In this document: positions 7,709-16,728 of the stretch, piece after piece
Layout of the letters: each line of letters begins with the position of its first letter
Numbering within the stretch: position 1 is the first letter of the stretch
Source of the DNA: Aldrovandia affinis
Taxonomy: Eukaryota; Chordata; Actinopteri; Notacanthiformes; Halosauridae
NCBI GenBank assembly: GCA_029706075.1
Contig: JAINUG010000138.1
Coordinates: 62,001-126,000 of the forward strand
DNA: 64,000 bases
Reading direction: 5' to 3'
Notes under the pieces: model-generated
Seen by the model: only the letters and a program-made list of their open reading frames with translations
What the model was told of the DNA's origin: nothing
The model's database searches: none
Program-made: the position numbers and the translations under genes

Positions 7709-10276
7709 TCAGTGGTCTGGCTGCTCCTGATGGTCCTCAATCGGCTTCTTCTGTAACACAGAAATATTAGTAGATATTACATCTCAGGCATATCTTGCAT
7801 ACAAATGATTAGCCCTAAGTACTCAGCGCAATATGACTACTTTATTGTCCAAATACCATTGGCATCTTAACAAAGGGTGGATATGAACTAAAAGGACTGA
7901 AAACATACCTGTTGCTTTCCTCTGTGCGGAGCAAACTTGAGCGTCGCTCCAATCAGACTCTCCACATCAGTGACTTTAGCATGCTTAAAGTTAAGCAAGC
8001 AAGCCTCTGAAAAGGAGACATCAATTAGTAATACAATTAAAACATCACTGAAGGTTGTGCTACCAACCCAAGATTTAGATTTTAACATCCACTTACACCG
8101 GAGTACATACTTGTGATTATCTGGCACACATTCAGGTCCCCGAAGGCCCTCTTCTCCTTCTTCCCTCGGAGACTGTAGGTGGAAAGGAGGCCATTTGTCC
8201 CAACCTTTTTTAGGATCAATCGGACCATGGCACCCAAATTACCACCACCCAGGGATCGCAAGTAATGGATCTGAAAATGAAAACGATCATGGCTATCATG
8301 CATTGCTCATAATTCCTATGAATGTTACGATGTGAGCATATATTACTATGATGTGAGCAACCTTCTCAGATTTAGGGTTAATAATTAAATTTATAATTCA
8401 GCATCTTTGCAGGAAAAAACAAAACATGCCATATTCTGTCTCTTAATTGGCTCCTCCATGGCCAAACACAGCTCCTGAAGCTCCTTTTCGTTCCTGCATG
8501 GTCTCTGCAATATGTCCTCCTCAGCATCTGGGGCTCCTGAGGTGAGGATTTTGCGCAACATCGGTAGAATTTCTGCCTGGTTTGCCAGGATTGCATCCAT
8601 CTTCATTAGCAACTGTTGTTGTAGGAACTGTGTTGGAAATCAGAGTTTTCAGTCAATCGTTAAGCACACCATAAAAAAAACTACTATTGGATCTACATGT
8701 AACTTAATTGGTTAAACTCTCATTAGTATAAATACCACCCACTCGTGCCATGGTGCTTACTGACAAGTGAGATATAGACAATGTACTTGTACCTTGGTGG
8801 GTCCTCCTCTCTCTGCAGACACGGGCAGCTCACTGGCTTCCTTCTGACTTCCTTGTGCAGACCCTGAACAACACAAATTGTGATACAGTGGAAAGTTACA
8901 CTTACAACCACGAAACCAGGTTCTGCTTCAGGGAAACACCCTTCAGTATCAAAACATTTCATTTAAGATATTTACCGTTTTGGTGAGAGGGGCGATGCAC
9001 AGATGGAATTGGAGAGAGAGCTGTAGAATAAATGAGATGTTTGTATTGCAAATCAATTTGATAGTTACACTTACAACCATGAAACCAGGTTCTGCTTCAG
9101 GGAAACACCCTTCAGTATCAAAACATTTCATTTAAGATATTTACCGTTTTGGTGAGAGGGGCGATGCACAGATGGAATTGGAGAGAGAGCTGTAGAAATG
9201 TTATGAACGCTCTCCTCATCTGAGCTGTCTGAATAGAAAAATAAAAAACAGTACTGGTTTGAGATAAGACACAACTATGGTGGGATGAGACTTCATTAAA
9301 TAACAATATAGTGTATGACTAATGAACAGCTTGACTTACATTCATGTCCCGCCTGCCTTTCAGCCTGAAAGGAGCCTGCCACTGGTGTTGACCCTATGAA
9401 GTACAAATTGTCTTGTAAATAACAAGATGCAACATGGGCCCATTGTTTCATGTACAGTAGACATGGAGACATTATGTATCGGACATTGTGAATTTCATTA
9501 GTACATTACTAGTAAATACATGATATTATAGGACATTAGGATATTACTACGTGTAATAAATTACAGATAGGATACCTCTAGAGACAGTGGTATCCTCATC
9601 TGAGCTCTCAGACTGAGTCCTTGGCCTCTTGTTTGTGAGTCGCTGTTCTGTTGTGAGGGGAAAAAAGCAGTACTAAGAAATTAGATTAAGAGTGGCAATA
9701 AACATGAATTACATAGCTAAAAGACAAAAACGTACCAGATCCTACATCCTGAAGCTTCGCAGGTATTCTTTTTCTTCTTTTTTCATTTCTTTCTGCAATG
9801 TGATCACTGTCAACATTGGACGTTTCCAATGCTAATCGTGACCTCTGCTGTGCTTCAGTGTAAGAGCCTGAAAAATATTAATATGGCTGTAACCTCAAGC
9901 ACGTAATGTAACATGTAATTTGTTCAGAATGAAATATAGTGTAAGACTGCCAAATAAATCACCTCACCTGTGGTCATAAAGATTCTGGCCGGAAATTGTT
10001 TCCAGGCTTTGTCTGGCAGCTCACAATGCTTAATTCTTGACTTGACATTGTGTCTGGGCCAGTAACAGAATATGCCCTGGTAAAGAAATATTTGCATTTG
10101 ATTCAATATCATGAATATCCAAGAACATAATGTAACTAATATACAGTTTAAAAAAAAGTGTACAGTGAAATAGTGTTATTACAACTTACAGATAGTGTCT
10201 CCTCTACCCATGAAGATGGCACCACTTCGACAGCCATCTCCTTCGTGAACTCCACCACTGTCCATTCCTTAGGCAT
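7709..10276 (-). CDS. 12-exon DUF4806-type protein carried by the CACTA element (383 aa)
   Basis: Exons on the minus strand: 10276-10190, 10076-9968, 9867-9736, 9647-9576, 9393-9340, 9228-9145, 9020-8976, 8863-8793, 8627-8430, 8270-8111, 8006-7909, 7750-7709. Every acceptor is AG. Every donor is GT except the one after 8430, which is GC (ATG|gcatgt). All phases match and the total is 1152 nt, open from MPKEWTVVEF to the TGA at 7709. Residues about 1-70 form an N-terminal module (SSWVEE, GIFCYWPRHNVKS, MTTGSYTEA). An acidic/serine-rich linker carries a KRRKR nuclear signal at 95-99. Residues 219-250 look helical (KMDAILANQAEILPMLRKIL). Residues 261-372 match DUF4806 (PCRNEKELQEL, LRSLGGGNLGAMVRLIL, GKKEKRAFGDLNV, LKFAPHR). 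The function is unknown; DNA binding or transposition support is inferred from context. A splice acceptor 3 nt before the ATG implies an upstream non-coding exon. Confidence 0.85.
8919..9196. repeat. 169-bp tandem duplication creating an extra exon
   Basis: The sequence from about 8919 (GAAACCAGGTTCTGCTTCAG) through GGAGAGAGAGCTGTAG recurs 169 bp downstream. It includes a splice donor and the last 45 nt of an exon of the DUF4806-type gene. The copy therefore adds a second in-phase 45-nt exon (9020-8976) repeating ALSPIPSVHRPSHQN. Confidence 0.85.
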
Positions 10277-10278
10277 GT

Positions 10279-10290
10279 TCTACAGGGAAA
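10279..10290 (-). promoter_or_regulatory. splice acceptor just upstream of the DUF4806-type start codon
   Basis: The minus strand reads tttttccctgtag|AACATG, a good polypyrimidine tract and AG three bases before the start codon. It implies a spliced 5' leader. Confidence 0.6.
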
Positions 10291-10402
10291 AAGATGGCAA
10301 AGGGCCTAGATTATTTTAGGCTACTGTATGTAGTATACAGTAGCCTAATATAATCTAGGCCCAAAAATTAAACAAATCTACAAAAAAAAAAAAAAAAAAA
10401 AT

Positions 10403-12351
10403 TCAGAATGTATGAAGAATTGCCAAGAAAGGTTTCTTATGTGCCCTGTCAACCAATATTGCTTTTCGTCTTAATTTGTTTCCAGAGATCTTTCTGATGT
10501 GCCTAGCGCTGCTCCTGCTGTCTTGGATCTTGAAGCAACCGATCAGTTTTGAGTTCACAGGTGATGTGAACATGGGCTCTGTCTGACTGAAAGTCCTACA
10601 GACATAGACAGAGTCACCATTGTCACCCGTCTCTTGTGTAGTGGCTATAACCTCACAGCAGGTGTTGGCATCAAGGATGTAGGCATTGTTGGGGGATTTT
10701 GTTTGGATGTTTTGATGGATGGTTATCACTTTTGCCTGATCTCCAATTTCTCCTAGTCGTTTTGCTATCTGGACAATTGGATTTTTTCCTGATCTGACCA
10801 TACGCTTCACTTTTTGGAGGTAGTTTTCGAAGGGGAAAGCACTGCATGCATCCAGGCTGCCATAGTGTTTTGCTTCTGCAGCAAGATGGACCATTGTGTG
10901 GACATTGTAGACAATGAACTCTTCGCCATACAGTTCTTTGCACCCTAATACAAAGCTTCTCATCAGCTTTTCTGCGATGTGATTGCATCTTCGGGCGAGG
11001 TCGGGGCACAGAAGTATGCCTAGCGCAACGCTGAAGCACAGGAAGTTGGCGTAAAGCCTCTCTTCAAGGACCCCCTTCAAAACCAACTTCCCTGTGTACA
11101 CTGCAAATTGCCTTAGCTCTGTGGCCTTCCATCTGTCAATGTCTTCGATTGCCCTTGGTTTTCTGGCAAAACAGTCTGGCACTGCCTTTCTCAACTCCTT
11201 CAGTTTGGCACTTACTTCCATAACTTGGTTAGCTGACAATCTCACCCTTCGTGCTCCCCTCAACCAGACTAAAATCAGTTTCTTCATCACCCCAGGCAGC
11301 TCTGGTGCATGTAGTCAATGGGGATCTGGGTCACCATATTGATTGGAAGAGAACACAGGGGTGACTTGGAGGTTCCAGTTTCTTCAAAATTCTCTTGCGC
11401 CGTCCTCCTGTAGGTCATATCAGTGAGCAGTGTAATGTTGTCCACCTCTGGGTATGTCATCCTCCCTTTCCACACACCTTTCTGTGAGCATTTGTCACAG
11501 CCGAAGTACCCATTGTGATGTTTTATTTGTTTCACCATTGCCTTGGCAGGAGCATCACAGACAATGCATCTCAATGAGACATCAATGGTTTTTCCTTCAT
11601 ATGTAATGCCATTTTGCAGGATGTCATTAAGCTCGCTGACAGTTTCCTCCAAGAACACAAGATCTATTGGCTTTGCTGGTCCAAGAGTTAATGTGACTGG
11701 GAAAACTGTTGGTGGCTCTAGGTGAATGGCACACAGGATTGGCCAAAGGCATGTCCTGCTACTCTTAAAGAGAGGCAGGCCATCAATGTTGAGAGAGATC
11801 TCTACTGCTCTGACCTCTTTGGTGACAGATTCAGAATAGCACTTAAGGTGCTTCACCATTGCCTCTCTGAAATCAAAGTGAACATACTGCATGCCTGACT
11901 TCATCTCGACTGCCACTGATCTTGCTGTCCCCAGGAGAGTGCGACATGTTCTTGGTAAGTCTGGAAGGCCATGTCGCCTCAATCCTACAAGTAGATCATC
12001 AATAGTATTCTGTGGAGTGTTGTGCTGTATTGCCCATCCCTTGAGGAACTTTTGCAACGTTTCATTATGTTGAGCATTCTGCTCACTCATTGAATCTTCT
12101 TGACTATCTGTGATTTCACCTTCTGGGTCTAATGGAAAGTTTTCAAGGGAACTTGTGTCACTTTCCAGGGAACTTGTGTCATCTGAGACATATATATCAT
12201 CAGTATTCAGGGTACTTGGTGTTGATGTTGGGGTACTCGTTGTTGCGTTCCAATCTTCAGATGGATTTGGCTGTTCTTTAGTAGGCCTACACTGCCTTTT
12301 AGCTCTTTTCCACCGTCGTGTATATGCCAGTGCTTTCTCTCTTGAGTCCAT
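10403..12351 (-). pseudogene. CACTA/EnSpm Tnp2-type transposase, one frameshift
   Basis: Two abutting frames, 12351-11287 (354 codons) and 11290-10403 (295 codons), form one transposase. The N-terminal part is basic then Ser/Thr/Asp-rich. The core shows EISLNIDGLPLFKSSRTCLW, CDAPAKAMVK followed by GYFGCDKCSQKG, and IDYMHQSCLG continuing as MKKLILVWLRG. These are signature blocks of the Transposase_21/Tnp2 family (RNase-H-like catalytic core and a zinc-binding CxxC). At CLG|V the G run is one base short (11288-11291), giving TGATGA in place of an uninterrupted frame. The ATG at 12351 lies one base after a splice acceptor (gttttcag|A). The enzyme would cut and paste CACTA ends; in its present form it is truncated unless the missing G is a sequencing error. 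Confidence 0.8.
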
Positions 12352-12540
12352 TCTGAAAACAAGAAAGAAATTATAAAAAAGAGTTTGAAATTGATACCTT
12401 AAATTTACTGTTGTCCAAATGTAGTCCTTTGTTCTGGAAAAAAATAAGGAGAAGAAAACAAGAAAAGTTTGTTACAGAAAATAATATTGTCTATAGCACC
12501 ATTAGTGCACCATGGAAATACTGTATTTAAAATTCCAGTA

Positions 12541-12640
12541 TAAAATTCAATTCAATCTTTATTGCAGACTCACAATGGTGGTCCATAAAAACATACAGTA
12601 CAAAAATACATATATACATAGAAAGAGGGGTTTTAAATAT
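12541..12640 (-). repeat. possible LINE 3' tail
   Basis: The string AAATTCAATTCAATCTTTATTG, followed by simple ACATACAGTACAAAAATACA-type sequence, looks like the antisense 3' end of a retroposon. Family not assigned. Confidence 0.3.
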
Positions 12641-12851
12641 CACTATTAGTTAAAACCACGACACTGTTCACAGACTCATCTAAGCGGCACATAAATCTAG
12701 TCTCTGCATATAGACTTCACAAGGTACCTGCCCCACAGCTGAGCTGTATAAAATACAATACAATATAAAACAATACAACTGCATCAATTAGATTACTGAG
12801 ACTAAAATAAATCATCCTTGCACCGCTAACGCACATTGTGTAGGGCTAAAT

Positions 12852-13612
12852 CAGGGGTGTCCAAACTACGGCCCGCGGGCCAACTGCGGCAAATTAATCA
12901 ATAAAAATGTTGCAAGAGATAATAATAATAGCTTTATTTGTATAGCACCTTTCATACAAACAGTAGCTCAAAGTGCTTTACAGGGAAAGTAAGGCATAAA
13001 AATATATATACATATATATATATATACACACATATACATATATATATACACACATATACATGTATATACATATACATATACACATATAAATACATACATA
13101 CATAGGCATAAGACAAAAGTAAAAAAGAATAATAAAAATAAAAATCAAGAAAATACACACAACAATCATACTCAATTCTAGGGTTTAGAACATAGAGACA
13201 ATAAAAGTATAGTCAACCTAATAAATTAATTAAAAGCCAAATTAAAAAGAAAGGTTTTTAGCTGCTTTTTAAAATTGTCAACTGAGTCTGCTGTTTTAAT
13301 GTTTTGTGGGAGACCAAAAATGGCGGAATCAAAGAAACGCAAGATAGAAATTAGTGCAGAAAAAGTGAGTGCAGAAAATATCAGACACGGTGGGAAAATG
13401 AATATTTCTTTAAAGAAGTCAAGGGGAAGTGTGTCTGTTTGATTTGCAATGATACTGTTGCAGTGATGAAAGAGTACAATATACGTAGGCACTACGAAAC
13501 AAAACATCAGACCTACAGGTCCTACACCGGTGCTGAGCGGGCAGAGAAAGCTAAACAAATGGCAGCTAGCCTGCGAACTCAACAAGAGTATTTTTTCCGT
13601 GCTAACAAAATA
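12852..13612 (+). mobile_element. hAT transposon 5' fragment (GTF2IRD2/ZBED5-like transposase N-terminus)
   Basis: It begins CAGGGGTGTCCAAACTACGG, the typical terminus of this hAT group. After an inserted LINE tail the transposase starts at 13319 (MAESKKRKIE). Following one frameshift it reads RWENEYFFKEVKGKCVCLIC, then MKEYNIRRHYETKH and YTGAERAEKAKQMAASL, ending QQEYFFRANK at about 13612. The CxxC...HxxxxH pattern is the N-terminal zinc finger of this group. All of the catalytic region is missing. Confidence 0.75.
12920..13315 (-). mobile_element. LINE 3' end inserted in the hAT fragment
   Basis: The antisense of a LINE tail starts with ATAATAATAGCTTTATTTG and GTGCTTTACAGGG, followed by (TA/TACA)n arrays at about 13000-13110. 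It ends with minus-strand coding (LPQNIKTADSVDNFKKQLKT, FLFNLAF), the usual C-terminus of L2-group ORF2. It splits the hAT terminus from its first exon. Confidence 0.6.
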
Positions 13613-13690
13613 TATATAATATATATATATATATATGCCATTTAGCAGACGCTTTTATCCAAAGCGACTTACAGTAGTGAATGCATACAA
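13612..13690. repeat. (AT)n tract plus L2/SINE tail fragment
   Basis: A perfect ATATAT run (about 13611-13636) leads into GCCATTTAGCAGACGCTTTT and AAGCGACTTACAGTAGTGAA, the same tail module as at 5300. Confidence 0.7.
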
Positions 13691-13975
13691 TGACTACGTT
13701 TACATGCACACCATATTCCTGTATTAATCGGAATAATGACAATATTCCGATTACGTATGAGTCATGTAAACGCCTTAACCCGATTGCCATAACCCGATTA
13801 AGATCATATTCTGATTACTAAAAACCCGAATAAGACCCCTGGCATATGCCTGTATTAACCAGATTATTGGGTCATGTAAACATGTTAGTCGGAATATGCC
13901 CCTTAACGGAATATTAATTTACGTGTTGCTATTGTTCTTGTTGTAATCGGATTGAGAAGCGCTTTGATATAGTTG
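13690..13975. mobile_element. MITE-like repeat rich in CCGATTA/TAATCGG inverted motifs
   Basis: The sequence starts GACTACGTTTACATGCACAC and contains alternating AATCGGAATA and TATTCCGATTA motifs plus several GTCATGTAAAC strings, all able to pair with one another. This pattern is common in fish MITEs. There is no coding capacity, and the superfamily is uncertain. Confidence 0.5.
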
Positions 13976-14035
13976 AGTATTTAACGAACATAAGTGGGCC
14001 GACCGTCATATAATTCAAGTAGCCTATAAATTAGA

Positions 14036-15238
14036 ATGGCGGATGAATTGCAACAGGCCAGCCAGACTGTTGCGTCAACGGCAGACAGTGAGTTGATGGC
14101 ATCGATTGGATCCCGTAGAGCTAGATTGGGACAATGTACACGAAGAACGAATGAAATAAGACAGATGATGGGAAATAGTGATGTAAAGGTTAATGAAGTG
14201 ACTGAGCAAGTTGAAGGATTTAAAGTCATGTTGAATGATTTTAAGAAATTTAATAATAACGTGCACATGATGTTATCGCAAGATGAACAAAGTGCCGATG
14301 TGAATTGGTTTGAAGCAAAAATGTCGCATTTTGAGGATTTTTTGGATGAAGTGGAAATGTGGAAAGAGGGGGTTCTTGGAGCTGACGGGGATCACGTGTT
14401 TGTCAGGCCTGAGGACAGCGTTTCTGTTGCACAGTCCAAGCCACCAGCCAGTACAACATCTGGTAGCAGTAGCAGATCATCAAAGTCATCAAAGGCCTCA
14501 ACCTCTCTCTCAGTCCGACGCATGAAGGCTGAGGTAGAGCGAGCAGAGCTTTTGGCTCTAGAGGCTGCATTAGAGGAACAGCATTCTTTGGAAATAGAGG
14601 AGGTTGAATTGAAAACAAAGAAAGAGAAATTTAAAATAAGGACTAGCATTGCTGCCTCCACCGCCAAAATAAAAGTCATGGAGAGATTTGAAACGTCTTC
14701 TCCAAAAGAACAAGATGAAATGAATACTTATGATGATATGCAAAGAAAACAAGCTGTCTCTATGAATGTCGAACAGTCACCAGTTGAATATGCTAACATA
14801 GGAACAGTCCCTAAAACCCCACTTCAAAGGGCTGTTATCCAACAGCAGCAACATGCAGTTGAATCTAAGGTTCCTGAAAAAACAAAGTCTACTGAGCCAA
14901 TCAAAACGTATAGCAGAAGAGAACATCAAGACACTATGTCCAGTGTAACAGAAAATCTAAATATTGCTGAAATCCTTCTTACTCAGCAGAAACTGGCTTT
15001 ACTTCCTGTGAGGGAAATCACTGCTTTTGATGGAGACCCAATGAACTTCCGACCCTTTATGCGTGCTTTTGAACATGGAATCGAGGAAAAGACCAGTAGC
15101 AGTGCAGACAGACTCTACTACCTGGAACAGTATACAACTGGACAGTCAAGAGACCTGGTGCGTAGCTGTATGCATATGCAACCAGACAGAGGCTATTCTG
15201 AAGCCAAAACACTACTTGAAAAGAATTTTGGAAATTAA
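14036..15238 (+). CDS. BEL/Pao gag-like N-terminal polyprotein, truncated
   Basis: The 400-codon frame starts at ATGGCGG (MADELQQASQTVAS). It contains a long charged, coiled-coil-like segment (about 160-225, VRRMKAEVERAELLALEAAL). It ends with a DUF1759-type gag domain: LLPVREITAFDGDPMNFRPF, then DRLYYLEQYTTGQSRDLVR. The frame then stops prematurely at 15236-15238, although the downstream nucleotides still resemble gag in other frames. It would build the intracellular particle of the retrotransposon. It is the first piece of the gag-pol frame that continues, broken, to 18414. Confidence 0.8.
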   Translation: MADELQQASQTVASTADSELMASIGSRRARLGQCTRRTNEIRQMMGNSDVKVNEVTEQVEGFKVMLNDFKKFNNNVHMMLSQDEQSADVNWFEAKMSHFEDFLDEVEMWKEGVLGADGDHVFVRPEDSVSVAQSKPPASTTSGSSSRSSKSSKASTSLSVRRMKAEVERAELLALEAALEEQHSLEIEEVELKTKKEKFKIRTSIAASTAKIKVMERFETSSPKEQDEMNTYDDMQRKQAVSMNVEQSPVEYANIGTVPKTPLQRAVIQQQQHAVESKVPEKTKSTEPIKTYSRREHQDTMSSVTENLNIAEILLTQQKLALLPVREITAFDGDPMNFRPFMRAFEHGIEEKTSSSADRLYYLEQYTTGQSRDLVRSCMHMQPDRGYSEAKTLLEKNFGN

Positions 15239-16715
15239 ATCAAAATAACCAGTGCTTACATGGAGAAGGCCTTGAACTGGTCAAGTATAAAGGCTGAAGA
15301 TGGAAAACCACTGCAGGCCTATGCACTGTATTTGAGAGGATGCAACAATGCCATGCAAGACTTGCACTATCTGGAGGAGCTTGATAGCCCATAAAACCTC
15401 AGGCTCATTGTCTCAAAGTTGCCCTACAAGTATAGGGAGAAATGGAGGTCCATTGCCTGTGATATACTGGAGAATAAACAATGCAGGGCTAAGTTCAAAG
15501 ATCTTGTTAACTTCCTTGAAAGACAAGCCACCATTGTCTTAGATCCTTTGTTTGGAGACATACAAGACTCCAAAAACCAAAGATGTCAAGCAACAGAAAA
15601 AGGCAAGGAGCTATGGCAGCAGCTTCGCTACCACAATGTCAGCAGTGAGTGACAGCACAGCTGAAGAGAAAAAAATAAGGCCAGAGAACAATGTGTCCAA
15701 TGACCAGTGTGTTTTTTGTGCAGGAAAGCACTCCATAGTAGCCTGCCAGCGGCTAAAAGCACAACCACATGAAGCCAAGGTTGACTTTGTAAAAAGTAAC
15801 GGACTATGTTTTGGATGTCTGACCAAAGGACACCTCAGTAAAGACTGCAAAAGACGAATGACATGTCAAAGCTGCCAGAAGAGGCACCCCACAATGCTTC
15901 ACATGGAGAACAAGAAAATCGACAGTTCAAGAAGTGATCCGGGAGAGGCGAGGCGCACTGCAGTCAAGCAGGAAGAAGCCACTGTTCATAGCGCACTTGT
16001 CTCTATGGACACCGGAAATCATACCGGGGCTGGTAAAGAATGTACCCTTGCTATAGTCCCAGTACACGTGAAACTGGCAAAAGGAAACAAGACTGTGATA
16101 ACATGCTTTCTTGGACACAGGCAGTTCGTCAACATTCTGTACCGAGAAACTCATGAGACAGCTGGATGCCAATGGTAGGAAGACAAAGATCCTCTTGAGG
16201 ACCATGGGTCAGGAAAAAGCGGTCGAATGCTATGAGGTCGCTGGACTCGAAGTAGGCAACATTGAAGGTGGCGCTTTCATTCCACTTCCGAAGGTGTACA
16301 CCCAGAGAACGATACCAGTCACCAAAGACAACATCTTGACTTCCAAGGGACATCCAGAAATGGAATTACCTGGATGAGATGCGTTTGACGGAAGTTGATG
16401 CTGATGTGGAGCTCTTGATTGGAGTGAATACTCCAAAAGTGATGGAACCCTGGTGGGTCATAAATAGCCAAAGATGATTGACCGTATGCGGTTAAAACCC
16501 TTTTAGGATGGGTGGTAAATGGGCCACTCAATGGTTGCACCGCTACACAGGATGCGGGTCATCAAAAGGTATGGGCTAATTGGATCTCAGTTGCCAGCCT
16601 GGAAGAGGTTCTCATCGACTTTTCGGAGAAACAGTATGAAGGGAAAAGTGAGTTGTCAGAGGAAGACCGCAAGTTCATGAAGATTATATCAGACTCTGTC
16701 ATTACCTTTACGTAA
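15239..16715 (+). pseudogene. BEL/Pao gag C-terminus, zinc knuckles and protease, broken into pieces
   Basis: Successive short frames carry conserved parts. 15419-15652 holds the gag C-terminus. 15552-16178 holds a CCHC-type cluster (CVFCAGKHSIVACQRL, GLCFGCLTKGHLSKDC, CQSCQKRHPTMLH) followed by the start of a DUF1758-type aspartic protease. 16111-16377 holds the protease DTGSS motif and flap region. 16512-16715 follows. At least four frame changes or stops separate them, so no polyprotein can be made from this copy. Confidence 0.75.
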
Positions 16716-16728
16716 GGAGGAAGTAGTC

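Larger units (their letters stand above)
7078..12540 (-). mobile_element. CACTA (EnSpm) DNA transposon with two genes
   Basis: The left side has subterminal palindromic repeats (7098-7475). These are followed on the minus strand by an intact multi-exon DUF4806-type gene (10276-7709) and a Tnp2-type transposase (12351-10403). This gene pair plus subterminal repeats defines the element as CACTA/EnSpm. The left boundary is placed where the BEL leader stops resembling itself (about 7076-7080). The right boundary is not resolved: no matching inverted terminus is visible before unrelated repeat sequence begins near 12541, so the right end may be truncated. Confidence 0.75.

Noticed and set aside
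13439..13645. Short zinc-finger host gene suggested by CVCLIC...HYETKH
   Set aside because: It sits just inside a hAT terminus and matches the N-terminus of hAT transposases; no downstream exons.
14392..14679. Antisense frames over the gag region
   Set aside because: They mirror a Ser- and Glu-rich stretch of the real gag frame and have no independent support.
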